The notes: generated by a model not told the origin, from the letters alone. Positions 1-7,125 are shown, counted from the first letter of the stretch. The stretch: DNA of 37,678 nt from Pantoea conspicua (GCF_002095315.1 NZ_MLFN01000043.1:1-37678); one strand, 5' to 3'. Made by a program: numbers and translations.

Positions 1-564
1 GCATACAATGCAGCTTTGACTGCGGCTAAATATGCTGCCGCTAATTCCGCTCAGCCCACTGCTAATCCGTCAGCAACCGCTCAGCCCACGGCTAATCCAT
101 CAGCAACCGCTCATCCTGACTATTCTGTTGATGCTTCAAACGCTAAGTTTCAAGCGCTGACAGCAATCAAAGAACAGAAAATACAGGCTTATCAGGCAGC
201 GCAGGTAGCACAACGCTATAACGCGGTTAATAACGTTGCTTCCGGCTCAATCAATGTAGCTGCTTCCAGCTTGCACCCAGATACGCCGGTTAGCGTATCG
301 TTCAATGGCATCACTCAGACAACTACAGCGGGTGAACTGGCTGCTCAAAATCCGACTATTCAGGTAGCTGTTCCTCATGTTCAGGCGATCATTAATAGCC
401 CCATAGTGAAAGGTGGTCAGGATCGTAACGGCAAACATAGCGGCACTATGGGACATGATGGTAGGGGGCAAGATAAAGCACATTCACATGCTTTCGGCGG
501 CCATGGCTATGGCGCTGATAACAGCCGTTCTGAAGGTTTCGGCGGTCACTCTCATTTTCACTGA
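1..564 (+). CDS. Ala-rich repeat protein with Gly/His-rich C-terminus (5' partial)
   Basis: The frame is open from the first base, so the true start lies outside the window; a TTG at 16 is only an internal possibility. About 188 residues are visible. The first 40 are Ala/Pro/Thr/Ser-rich and contain two tandem copies of a ten-residue unit (AQPTANPSAT). The middle, roughly residues 45-135, is a mixed region. The last 45 residues are rich in Gly and His (several GH, HSH and GGH clusters) and end in HSHFH. A His-rich tail can bind metal ions, but no family is recognised and no function is assigned. Downstream lies decayed mobile DNA, so this may be an accessory gene. Confidence 0.6.
   Translation, partial: AYNAALTAAKYAAANSAQPTANPSATAQPTANPSATAHPDYSVDASNAKFQALTAIKEQKIQAYQAAQVAQRYNAVNNVASGSINVAASSLHPDTPVSVSFNGITQTTTAGELAAQNPTIQVAVPHVQAIINSPIVKGGQDRNGKHSGTMGHDGRGQDKAHSHAFGGHGYGADNSRSEGFGGHSHFH
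49..108 (+). repeat. Two 30-bp in-frame tandem repeats
   Basis: Positions 49-78 and 79-108 are near-identical 30-bp units differing at two bases, both third-codon positions, so the encoded decapeptide AQPTANPSAT is unchanged. A third partial copy begins at 109 (GCTCAT). The unit is a multiple of three, so copy-number change would keep the reading frame. Confidence 0.85.
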
Positions 565-611
565 TGGGTGAATCGTAGATTTGTTATTGTTCAACAGTAA
601 CGAGAAAAAAA

Positions 612-778
612 CACCAATACACGCCCATAGCCCCAGCGGTACATACGAGACATTAACGCCTCTTCGCGGTTGGCCTGCACATGACTTTTCAACCCGCGTT
701 TGTCCATGTACTTCCTGATATGCTCAGGTCTGATTGCATCGCTGGGCATGACACCAGATACCGCTAAAACATTTGGAC
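612..778 (-). pseudogene. Remnant of a phage-type tyrosine integrase
   Basis: Read on the minus strand, 778 to 612 gives about 55 codons without a stop. They include IRPEHIRKYMDKRG, then SHVQANREEALMSRMYRWGYGR. This matches the N-terminal SAM-like, core-binding part of tyrosine recombinases, where 'HIR-YMD-RG--S-VQANRE-A--S--F-WGYERG' is typical. The similarity breaks off at both ends: upstream (higher coordinates) stops appear around 790, and downstream the sequence runs into unrelated bases before 612. The catalytic Arg/His/Tyr domain is absent. It is a fragment left by a lost prophage or island and cannot be active. Confidence 0.65.
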
Positions 779-1226
779 TACTTCAGCTGGTCCTTCTGTG
801 TTATACGCATCCATTCGAACAGGGTGTCACACGGGTTCAGCGGCAGTCAGTGGCAACTACCCAGCGAGGCTGATTACCTGAAGCTGCAGGCGCTGTTTAC
901 TGAGATAACAATTACACGCCATTAATAGCCGCTCCGCACCACCAACAGGTGGACACGCTGAACCGTAAACATCTGGCGCTGCAAGCGGAGTTGTAATCCC
1001 TGCGCAAGTTTCACTCGCCTGGATCGCAGTGCAGGAGATGGCATGCCTGTAGTCGAACAGCGCATATAAGAGGCAGGAACCGTTGCTGGCTGAGGGATTA
1101 ATGCGTCTGCAATTGCGGGATTTATGACGTGTGTCGATTATTCGCTAGCGTTTGGCGCGTTTTCAGGTTCGATATTTTTTGTCGTTGATGCCAGCAATCT
1201 GACGCGCAAACAGACGTTTATCCCTT
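779..1226. other. Decayed intergenic stretch, probable mobile-element debris
   Basis: No intact gene is seen. A short plus-strand stretch near 945-1015 reads QQVDTLNRKHLALQAEL, then a stop, then SLRKF. This is loosely like the coiled-coil start of IS66-type transposases, but too short to be sure. Together with the integrase fragment at 612-778, it looks like a patch of degraded mobile DNA. Confidence 0.35.
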
Positions 1227-1571
1227 TCAGGCACGGGAACTGAACACCACCCGCTCGTCATTGTTACTGATCAGATAGAGTCGCTGCGCTTCGCCGCTGG
1301 AAGAGACAAAGGTAACTTCCTGCCCGATACTGACTGCATCAAACGTCTCTGTCGGCTGTAGCTGCTTTTGGATCTCCAGCACCATACGCGATTTAAACGG
1401 TTTTTCATTGACGGTATCAATATGGTAACTGGCGGTGAACGTCAGCTCGGGATGATCAATAATATAGAATTGTCCTGATGGCATGAAATTTACCCCTTCG
1501 CTTGATACAGTTAGCTGCGCCGGTATAGTCTTCCCGACAGGCTGGGATAGTAAGGCTAGCTGAATAATCAA
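1227..1571 (-). CDS. Hypothetical protein, 114 aa
   Basis: An open frame of 114 codons reads on the minus strand. The only start at the 5' end is TTG at 1571. Two in-frame stops lie directly before it, and a GAGG sits about nine bases upstream, so TTG initiation is plausible; an internal ATG at residue 30 is the alternative. The product alternates hydrophobic and polar residues, is predicted largely beta, and has no signal peptide or membrane segment. No family is recognised. It lies between decayed mobile DNA and a regulator-like gene, so it could itself be a remnant of a longer gene. Confidence 0.4.
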   Translation of the reverse strand: MIIQLALLSQPVGKTIPAQLTVSSEGVNFMPSGQFYIIDHPELTFTASYHIDTVNEKPFKSRMVLEIQKQLQPTETFDAVSIGQEVTFVSSSGEAQRLYLISNNDERVVFSSRA

Positions 1572-1852
1572 TTATTAAAAGCCTCAGTAAATAATTTTTA
1601 CTGCTTACACGTTTTATAAATTAGTCGCCGCTTACGCTTATGCAATTATTGGCGAGCACTCCGGTCGATTCCGCCTGAGTGCGGAATGACATGTCGCCAG
1701 GCTAACCCCGATCCCTCTGGTCGCGGCATGAACATTACATTATTTTTCACGCATTTTTGCGGCGTGCGTCTGACTTTGTAACTTGTTGAAAGTCAGCTAT
1801 TTCCAGTATGGTAAAGATTATTGTTCTCCGTCGCAGAAAAGACAGGACACTG
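1572..1852. other. Intergenic region with one short hairpin
   Basis: About 280 bp without a gene. A 7-bp inverted repeat (ATTCCGC, six-base loop, GCGGAAT) lies at 1668-1687. I searched the frames upstream of the LacI-like gene for a helix-turn-helix coding stretch and saw none. Confidence 0.4.
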
Positions 1853-2725
1853 ATGATGACGCTTTCCCCTGCCCGACAGCCGGCACCCGCATTTCCGATG
1901 ATGATTGGCGTAGTCGCCAGCCCGTTACTCACTCCCTGTCACCAGAAAATACTCAATGAACTGACGCGCCAGCTCAACGCGCGCGGCGCGCTGATGCTGC
2001 TTTTACCCGCTGACACCGAACAGACGCTGGCGGCACAGTTAAAGCAGGCTGCACCACTGGGGCTGCGCGGTTTACTGGTATTGTCTGATGGAATAAATGA
2101 CAGGCAATACGATCATGCTCTTGCGGCTAGCTTGCTGCCGGTGATTCGGCCAGATGCTGAGCAGGACGTACAGCACGATGCCCGGCTGGCAGGCGAGGAG
2201 ATAGGGTGTTTGTTGCTGGCTGAGGGGCACCAGCGTTTTGGCTCTCTGCAGAGCCTGGCAGGCATTTCGTCGCAAATGCAGGGTTATCACGCCAGCCTGA
2301 TGGCGGCGAACCACACCCTTGCGGTCGAACTGGTGGCAGACGGCAGCGATCGCGAACAGGCTTATCAGGCTGTGACCCGTTATCTGAAACAGACCCGCGC
2401 GGCCGAGCGCATTCAGGCGCTTTTCTGCGAAAGTGATTTACTGGCATTTGGTGCCATGCAGGCGATCCGTGATTTTGGTCAGGGTGTGCACATTGCGGTG
2501 GCGGGATTTGGCGATGTTGATGAAGCGCGTTCCTCAACCTGGCATCTGACCACCTGGGCCGACAACATCGGCTGGCGCATTAACCACGCGCTGAATCGTC
2601 TGCTCGGAACAGTGGCAGTTGAACATAAAGAGGGGCGTGAAGGGGCGTTAAAGATTCGCCACTCCCATTTCGGCAAACAGCGACCGGGCGAAATGTCTGA
2701 GTGCGGATGTGCCCATCGGCATTAG
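1853..2725 (+). CDS. LacI/PBP1-fold ligand-binding protein lacking the DNA-binding domain
   Basis: The protein has the type I periplasmic-binding fold of LacI/GalR regulators: IGVVASPLL at the first strand, 'LRGLLVLSDG' in the N-lobe, 'RFGSLQSLAGISSQMQGYHASL' and 'IQALFCESDLLAFGAMQAIRDFG' in the C-lobe, then 'IAVAGFGDVDEA'. LacI proteins usually start with a helix-turn-helix and hinge of about 60 residues; here the sensor begins within the first 20, and there is no signal peptide. ATG at 1853 (or 1856) is chosen because AGGA at 1844-1847 is well spaced, in preference to ATG at 1808. The C-terminus has an unusual Cys/His end (CGCAHRH). Either it is a truncated regulator, or a soluble sugar or purine sensor acting without DNA contact. 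No sugar-transport genes lie beside it. Confidence 0.7.
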   Translation: MMTLSPARQPAPAFPMMIGVVASPLLTPCHQKILNELTRQLNARGALMLLLPADTEQTLAAQLKQAAPLGLRGLLVLSDGINDRQYDHALAASLLPVIRPDAEQDVQHDARLAGEEIGCLLLAEGHQRFGSLQSLAGISSQMQGYHASLMAANHTLAVELVADGSDREQAYQAVTRYLKQTRAAERIQALFCESDLLAFGAMQAIRDFGQGVHIAVAGFGDVDEARSSTWHLTTWADNIGWRINHALNRLLGTVAVEHKEGREGALKIRHSHFGKQRPGEMSECGCAHRH

Positions 2726-2786
2726 ATCGCCCGGCGTCTGAAGCATCGCGCACCGGGCGGGATAACCTGCCCTCAGTGGCACCGGC

Positions 2787-2957
2787 TCAGGATTGCGGCT
2801 GACCAACCGGCCCACTGCCTCCAGGCGCACCGACCGGCTGCTGACCGCCTGGTGGTGATGGCGGCGGTGGCGCATCGCTACCCGGCGACTGAGGCGCGCA
2901 GGCGGAAAGGGTTGTGATAATGGCAAAAGCTGACAGCAATAAAACGCAACGTTTCAT
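2787..2957 (-). CDS. Small Pro/Gly-rich lipoprotein, 56 aa
   Basis: The start is ATG at 2957, with AGGA a suitable distance upstream. Residues 1-20 are a lipoprotein signal peptide (MKRC, hydrophobic core, lipobox LSAC with Cys20). The mature part is only 36 residues and nearly all Pro, Gly, Ser, Gln and Ala, with runs PPPPSPPGG and GAPGGSGP. It should be lipid-anchored to the envelope. Such low-complexity lipoproteins are common in enterobacteria but have no assigned role. It is convergent with the LacI-like gene. Confidence 0.65.
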   Translation of the reverse strand: MKRCVLLLSAFAIITTLSACAPQSPGSDAPPPPSPPGGQQPVGAPGGSGPVGQPQS

Positions 2958-3149
2958 TAAAAGATCCTGAAAGTTCAGACGGTGCATTCAGTATAGAAAA
3001 GCGGCCGGGAATCACCTGGTTCACCACGCTGCGCCCGCCAAAGCGAAAACAGAGGCCGTTTATTTGAGGCGCCTCTCAACTCAGGTGTGACAACAATGCG
3101 TTTTGTGCCGAACACCGCTAAGGTAGCGCATCATTAAAGAGGAGTGGTT

Positions 3150-3347
3150 ATGAATGGCATCGTGAAGTTCATCCGCGGCTGGCTGGTGTTCTCTGTTCTG
3201 TGGGGCGTGTTCATGTGGTTTATGTCATGGCAGCAGCAGGGCAAAGAGCCAGGATTGGCTATTCTGATGAGTCTCTACGCCGGTCTGATCTATCAGGCGC
3301 TGGTGACGATGGTGGCTCGCTACAAAGCGCGTCGGCAACAGGCCTGA
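3150..3347 (+). CDS. Small inner-membrane protein, 65 aa
   Basis: ATG at 3150 follows AGAGGAG (3138-3144) at ideal spacing; a GTG at 3144 overlaps that site and is less likely. The product has two hydrophobic segments, about residues 10-27 (WLVFSVLWGVFMWFM) and 38-55 (LAILMSLYAGLIYQALVTMV), and a basic C-terminus (ARYKARRQQA). This suggests a two-span protein with both ends cytoplasmic. No family is recognised. Confidence 0.65.
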   Translation: MNGIVKFIRGWLVFSVLWGVFMWFMSWQQQGKEPGLAILMSLYAGLIYQALVTMVARYKARRQQA

Positions 3348-3350
3348 ATC

Positions 3351-3379
3351 CGATCGGCTGTCTGTCAGGCAGCCGATCG
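3351..3379. terminator. Stem-loop between convergent genes
   Basis: A perfect 10-bp inverted repeat (CGATCGGCTG / CAGCCGATCG, nine-base loop) lies between the ends of the small membrane protein gene and the SulP gene. Neither side has a clear U-run, so this is a weak or bidirectional terminator at best. Confidence 0.45.
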
Positions 3380-3398
3380 ATCAGGGCCAACCGCAAGG

Positions 3399-4904
3399 CT
3401 AACCGAAATTACCGGTCAACCGGCGGTGGAAGTCAGTGCTACGGTTATCCAGTCCCACAATCGTGACCTGTGTGCCATAGCGCTGATAGCGATACTCAAT
3501 ACCATCCAGTGCCGCCACGCTGGACGCATCCCAGATTTGCGCATGGGTTAAATCGATAATCACATTCTTCGGATCGTGGGCATAATCGAAATGCTCAAAC
3601 AGATCGTTGCTGCTGGCAAAAAACAGTGGTCCCCGTACCGTATAGCGTACCGACTCGCCATCTTCACTCAGTTCACGCTCCGCGTGAATGACATGCGCAA
3701 TACGGCGAGCAAAAAGCATCATCGCGACAATCACTCCGGCCAGCACGCCCAGCGCCAGATTACCGGTCCAGACCGTCACCACCACCGTTAACACCATAAT
3801 CAGCGTTTCCGACCAGGGCATACGTTTCAGGGTGGCCGGTTGCAGGCTATGCCAGTTAACGGTTTTCACCGCCACCACCATCATGATCCCCGCCAGCACC
3901 ACCATAGGGATTTGCGCCATAATCTGGCTCAGGCCGGTAACCAGCAGCAACAGCACCAGTCCGGCAGCAACCGTCGAGACCCGACTGCGCGCCCGGCCAA
4001 GCTCCACGTTGACGATGGTCTGTCCAATCATTGCGCAACCGGCGATGCCACCATAAAAACCGGCAAAAATATTGGCGATACCCAGTCCCCAGGATTCCCG
4101 ACGTTTACTGGAAGGCGTATCGGTCAGGTCATCAACCAGCTTGGCAGTCAGCAGCGATTCCATCAGTCCGACAAAGGCGATACTCAGCGCGGTAGGCCAG
4201 ATAATCTGCAGGGTTTGCAGATTCAGCGGCACCAGCAGGCTGTTAAAACCGGGCAGGCCGGGGCTCATTGGCCCTTCATCACCGACGTTCGGCATCCGGT
4301 AGCCCATCAGCAGGGCAACGGCGGTCACCACAACAATGGCGACCAGCGGTGAGGGGACGCTTTTCACCAGACGTGGCAGCAGCAGCACAATGGCCAGCGT
4401 CACGGCAAAGAAGATCCATACCAGCGATGATTGTCCCCAGACGTGAGGAACCTGAGCAAAGAAAATCAGCACGCCCAGCGCATTCACAAATCCCAGCATT
4501 ACCGAGCGTGGAATATAGCGCATCATACGTGCCAGTCCGGCCACTCCAAACAGGATCTGAATCACGCCGCCCATCACCACCGCCGGCAAAATATATTCAA
4601 CCCCATGCAGATGCACCATCGGGCCGATTACCAGCGCCACCGAACCGGCGGCAGCGGTGACCATCGCCGGGCGTCCGCCGAGAATCGACAGGATCAGACA
4701 GAGTACCACTGAGGCGACCAGGCTGACTTTCGGGTCAACGCCAGCAATAACGGAAAAGGAGATCACTTCAGGGATCAGGGCCAGCGCGGTGATCACACCG
4801 GCCAGGCATTCGCGGGTCAGCAGTGCCGGTGAGCGCAGTACGCGGCCGACACTGATATCACTCGCTACAACAGAGGTTGCAGCGACATCATTTGTTTGCG
4901 TCAT
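3399..4904 (-). CDS. SulP-family anion transporter with C-terminal STAS domain
   Basis: The 501-residue product has the SulP (SLC26-like) architecture. A hydrophobic core of about ten or more membrane segments spans residues 30-400, with the signature 'AGVITALALIPEVISFSVIAGVDP' near 35-58 and 'SIAFVGLMESLLTAKLVDD' near 240-258. A cytoplasmic STAS domain spans about 410-501 (VIIDLTHAQIWDASSVAALDGI). SulP proteins move sulfate, bicarbonate, chloride or dicarboxylates, often with protons or sodium. The substrate cannot be told from sequence alone. It is a single-gene unit, and the start at 4904 has only a weak ribosome site. Confidence 0.88.
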   Translation of the reverse strand: MTQTNDVAATSVVASDISVGRVLRSPALLTRECLAGVITALALIPEVISFSVIAGVDPKVSLVASVVLCLILSILGGRPAMVTAAAGSVALVIGPMVHLHGVEYILPAVVMGGVIQILFGVAGLARMMRYIPRSVMLGFVNALGVLIFFAQVPHVWGQSSLVWIFFAVTLAIVLLLPRLVKSVPSPLVAIVVVTAVALLMGYRMPNVGDEGPMSPGLPGFNSLLVPLNLQTLQIIWPTALSIAFVGLMESLLTAKLVDDLTDTPSSKRRESWGLGIANIFAGFYGGIAGCAMIGQTIVNVELGRARSRVSTVAAGLVLLLLVTGLSQIMAQIPMVVLAGIMMVVAVKTVNWHSLQPATLKRMPWSETLIMVLTVVVTVWTGNLALGVLAGVIVAMMLFARRIAHVIHAERELSEDGESVRYTVRGPLFFASSNDLFEHFDYAHDPKNVIIDLTHAQIWDASSVAALDGIEYRYQRYGTQVTIVGLDNRSTDFHRRLTGNFG

Positions 4905-5043
4905 AAAAGGTTGCAGGCTCTTTTTTGTTTTGCTCTCGCGCGAAGGGCGAGAAAGTCAGGATAAACGGTGAGAGGCAGATGTTACCGGGCGAAGGGCGAA
5001 GATACCAGAAAAAGGCAGAGTGACTCCCTCCATGGAGTCGGGA

Positions 5044-5310
5044 CTACAGCGAAAAATCATCCGGGGTTTTGTGAACCACCAGCTCCAGCAGCTGCCGGTA
5101 TATTTCCAGCGATTCGCGGTCGCTTTCCAGCTCCAGACGATGAATCAATTTCGAAATGATCGCTTTGTTACTCACGGGCATGCCGGACTGCAGGATCTCA
5201 GCGACCAGTAAACCCAGCATCTCCATATCACTGGCCGGTTTATTGGCGGCAGCATTAAAGTAGTCGGCAATCTCTTTATCGGTTTTAGGAACGATGTTCT
5301 GGTTTTGCAT
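5044..5310 (-). CDS. ariR: AriR/YmgB-family biofilm and acid-resistance regulator
   Basis: The 88-residue product matches the small helical YmgB/AriR family: a variable N-terminus, a central 'SNKAIISKLIHRLELESD' helix and the conserved end 'YRQLLELVVHKTPDDF'. E. coli AriR is 88 residues with the same 'NNKNIILSLIHSLE' and 'TADDM' pattern. In E. coli the family affects biofilm, acid resistance and the Rcs/RpoS signalling network. The start at 5310 encodes MQNQN. The upstream leader carries two intrinsic terminators, suggesting expression is set by read-through. The exact paralogue (ariR versus ymgA or ycgZ) is inferred from length and motif. Confidence 0.75.
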   Translation of the reverse strand: MQNQNIVPKTDKEIADYFNAAANKPASDMEMLGLLVAEILQSGMPVSNKAIISKLIHRLELESDRESLEIYRQLLELVVHKTPDDFSL

Positions 5311-5368
5311 GTGTCAGCCCTTCAAAACAGCCCGATTCCGTTTCGGATGTCAGGACAAAAAAGACATT

Positions 5369-5399
5369 AAAAAAGCCCCCGCATGGACAGATGCGAAGG
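5369..5399 (-). terminator. Intrinsic terminator 2 in the ariR leader
   Basis: On the minus strand a 9-bp stem (CCTTCGCAT / ATGCGGGGG, with two G-U pairs and a six-base loop) is followed by CTTTTTT. It lies only about 60 bases before the ariR start codon, so it would stop transcription entering ariR unless bypassed. Confidence 0.65.
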
Positions 5400-5420
5400 A
5401 ACCCAACGTCATAAATAACC

Positions 5421-5465
5421 AAAAAATAACCTCTGAAGGTGGAAATCCACTGACACCTTCAGAGG
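5421..5465 (-). terminator. Intrinsic terminator 1 in the ariR leader
   Basis: A perfect 12-bp inverted repeat (5454-5465 and 5430-5441, 12-base loop) is followed on the minus strand by GTTATTTTTT. This is a strong Rho-independent terminator in the same direction as ariR and upstream of it. Confidence 0.75.
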
Positions 5466-5513
5466 CGACGCACGTGCATCATTCGTTACAGAGTCGCAAG
5501 ACAACTCGTGGGG
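5421..5513 (-). ncRNA. Candidate small RNA or attenuated leader upstream of ariR
   Basis: A promoter at 5519-5546 would start a transcript near 5512, and terminator 1 would end it near 5421, giving about 90 nt. The RNA has a 5' hairpin (GAGTTG, loop, CGACTC), a palindrome GCACGTGC, and then the terminator stem. A seven-codon frame (MMHVRRL, 5459-5482) ends inside the first arm of the terminator stem, but it has no good ribosome site. It does not match any enterobacterial small RNA I can recall. It could be a stand-alone small RNA or a leader controlling ariR. Confidence 0.4.
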
Positions 5514-5518
5514 ATAAA

Positions 5519-5546
5519 GTTATACAATCAATTCCGATCTGTACAA
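5519..5546 (-). promoter_or_regulatory. Sigma-70-like promoter for the ariR leader
   Basis: On the minus strand TTGTAC (5541-5546) and TATAAC (5519-5524) are separated by 16 bases. It points toward the two terminators and ariR. Confidence 0.5.
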
Positions 5547-5610
5547 TCGGATTCTTAAACATTATGTGCTATATGAAGGCTAACAGCGGGTTATAAGGAA
5601 TATTCCGAGG

Positions 5611-5638
5611 AAAAAGCTGTACAGAAAATCTGTACAGC
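5611..5638 (-). terminator. Terminator of the AraC/DUF2000 unit
   Basis: A perfect 10-bp stem (GCTGTACAGA / TCTGTACAGC, three-base loop) at 5616-5638 is followed on the minus strand by TTTTT. It lies 45 bases after the DUF2000 gene stop. Confidence 0.8.
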
Positions 5639-5682
5639 CTAAAAAAGAGACAGAAAAACGCGATCGGCTTTCCGCGCCAGGC

Positions 5683-6090
5683 TTAGCTGAACAGGGCTAA
5701 GTTTGCGGTCAGTTTGCGCAGCGCCTTTTTCTCACCGACAACCGCGACGCCCAGCAAGCGCCACTGCTGGCGTGGCTGCTGCCGCATCGCAACACTCAGC
5801 GCCTGATAGTCAGTGGTGGACTGACCCTCTTCCGGAAACAGCACCATATCGCAGCCGGTCAGTTCGCCCTTTTCCCGCAACAGGCTGAGCTGTTCGGGCG
5901 TGGCCGCCAGTACCGGGATACCGACCGGAATCAGGCCGGGGCAGGGATGGGCGCTGGCGTCTTCCAGCGCGTCACCCACCAGGGCCGGATGGCGCTGGCC
6001 AAGCGTTAACGCCATCACCGCAGCGGCATTGGTCGCTTTGCCCGGCGGCAAACTGGCATTTAAAATCATCACACAATGTAAATCCTGCAT
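5683..6090 (-). CDS. DUF2000-family protein, 135 aa
   Basis: ATG at 6090 is chosen because AGGAGA lies six bases upstream and the product then begins 'MQDLHCVMILNASLPPGKATNAAAVMAL', the usual start of DUF2000 proteins. The frame stays open further upstream, but that part is a shadow of the AraC gene. Other family-like features are 'GIPVLAATPEQLSLLREK' and a C-terminal 'GVAVVGEKKALRKLTANLALFS'. The biochemical role is unknown; the fold is believed to resemble peptidyl-tRNA hydrolase 2. It lies 41 bases after an AraC regulator gene on the same strand, so the two are probably co-transcribed. Confidence 0.75.
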   Translation of the reverse strand: MQDLHCVMILNASLPPGKATNAAAVMALTLGQRHPALVGDALEDASAHPCPGLIPVGIPVLAATPEQLSLLREKGELTGCDMVLFPEEGQSTTDYQALSVAMRQQPRQQWRLLGVAVVGEKKALRKLTANLALFS

Positions 6091-6131
6091 CACGCTTCTC
6101 CTGACTAAAAAAGCGCATTGTGGCAAGCCGG

Positions 6132-6980
6132 TTACGTCAGGTCTGGAAGATTTGTGCAGATGCGTTGATAACGCGCCGGGCTGAGCTGGCAGGCACGTTT
6201 GAACCAGCGGCCCAGATGACTCTGATCGGCAAAGCCCAGCGCCGCCGCCACATCGGCCACCGGCTGGCCCTCCGCCAGACGCCGTCGCGCCCGGCTCAGC
6301 CGCCACTGCACCAGCCACGCGTGTGGCGGTAAACCCCAGTGGGCCTGGAAGAGTCGCGACAGGCGGAAGCGATCGATGTTCAGACTCTGTGCCATCTGTT
6401 GTAAGCCCGGATTCTCCGCATGGTGGGCAATCAGCCAGTCGCGCGCCAGCAGTGCCAGTCGCCCATCACCTGGGCAGTCTGCTTCGGGTAATCGCCATAG
6501 CCGGTGTTGCGTCAGCTGACCAAACAGCCGGTCGAGCGCCGCGTCTTTAATCAGAGCAGGATGATCGTGCCACAGCGCGTCGAAGGCGTGCCACACCGCA
6601 TAAGCCAGCGGCAGATCGTCACGCAGGGTGGCGGCGAAGCTCAATTCGCGCTGTTCCGGCCCTTCAGCCAGCAGCGGAGTGAGCTGCTGCTGCACCTGCA
6701 GCGGTGAAAGGTAGAGCATGCGATAGGTGAAGCCCTGCGGGTTAATGGCGTCACCATCATGCAATTCTTCCGGCTCCAGCATAAACACCGTACCGGGTCG
6801 GCTTTGATGCTGTTTGCGTCGCGAATGAAACTGCTGTACACCTTGCTCTGTCACGCCAATCAGATAACTGTCATGCCAGTGCGGATCGTAAGCATGCCCG
6901 GTAAAATGGGCGCGAAGCGACTCAATGCCGCTGGCAGCGTCACGGCGCAAATCCACCCAGTTTTTCGCAGCTGTTATCAT
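6132..6980 (-). CDS. AraC-family transcriptional regulator
   Basis: The 282-residue protein has an N-terminal cupin-like AraC ligand domain ('HWHDSYLIGVTEQGVQQFHSRR...PGTVFMLEPEELHDG', about residues 30-80). Its C-terminal double helix-turn-helix spans about 180-280 ('LQQMAQSLNIDRFRLSRLFQAHWGLPPHAWLVQWRLSRARRRL', then 'VADVAAALGFADQSHLGRWFKRACQLSPARYQRI'). The start ATG at 6980 gives MITAAKNW; the frame extends a little further up but without better signals. It is followed by the DUF2000 gene, a pairing seen in other proteobacteria. The ligand and targets are unknown. Confidence 0.88.
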   Translation of the reverse strand: MITAAKNWVDLRRDAASGIESLRAHFTGHAYDPHWHDSYLIGVTEQGVQQFHSRRKQHQSRPGTVFMLEPEELHDGDAINPQGFTYRMLYLSPLQVQQQLTPLLAEGPEQRELSFAATLRDDLPLAYAVWHAFDALWHDHPALIKDAALDRLFGQLTQHRLWRLPEADCPGDGRLALLARDWLIAHHAENPGLQQMAQSLNIDRFRLSRLFQAHWGLPPHAWLVQWRLSRARRRLAEGQPVADVAAALGFADQSHLGRWFKRACQLSPARYQRICTNLPDLT

Positions 6981-7051
6981 GGTGTAGCACTCCCGGTTGC
7001 GGCCTCTGGACATTCTGCCGCGATCCACTAATTTTTAACAGATCGAGCGCT

Positions 7052-7080
7052 TTTCAATCGCGTTTTGCTTTGCGTATAAT
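7052..7080 (+). promoter_or_regulatory. Promoter of the MarR-efflux operon
   Basis: A perfect -10 TATAAT at 7075-7080 and a weak -35 TTTCAA at 7052-7057 are 17 bases apart. Transcription would start near 7087, upstream of the SlyA-like box and the regulator gene. Confidence 0.55.
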
Positions 7081-7110
7081 AACGCTTCCATTTAATTAGA
7101 TGTCTGACTA

Positions 7111-7122
7111 TTAGGTTGCTAA
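7111..7122. promoter_or_regulatory. SlyA/MarR-like operator
   Basis: TTAGGTTGCTAA reads TTAGCAACCTAA on the other strand. This differs at one base from the SlyA consensus as I know it, TTAGCAAGCTAA. It lies between the promoter and the start of a MarR-family gene, as expected for autorepression. Confidence 0.5.
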
Positions 7123-7125
7123 CAT

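Noticed and set aside
49..114. Short direct repeats that might be a CRISPR
   Set aside because: The copies are contiguous, without spacers, and in frame within a coding region; this is a protein repeat.
3688..4352. Long plus-strand frames opposite the SulP gene
   Set aside because: Compositionally odd products (runs of His, Gln, Thr) with no domains; shadows of the SulP coding strand.
5294..5596. 100-codon plus-strand frame across the ariR leader
   Set aside because: It runs through two minus-strand terminators, has no ribosome site and no recognisable domain; promoter and hairpins on the other strand explain the sequence better.
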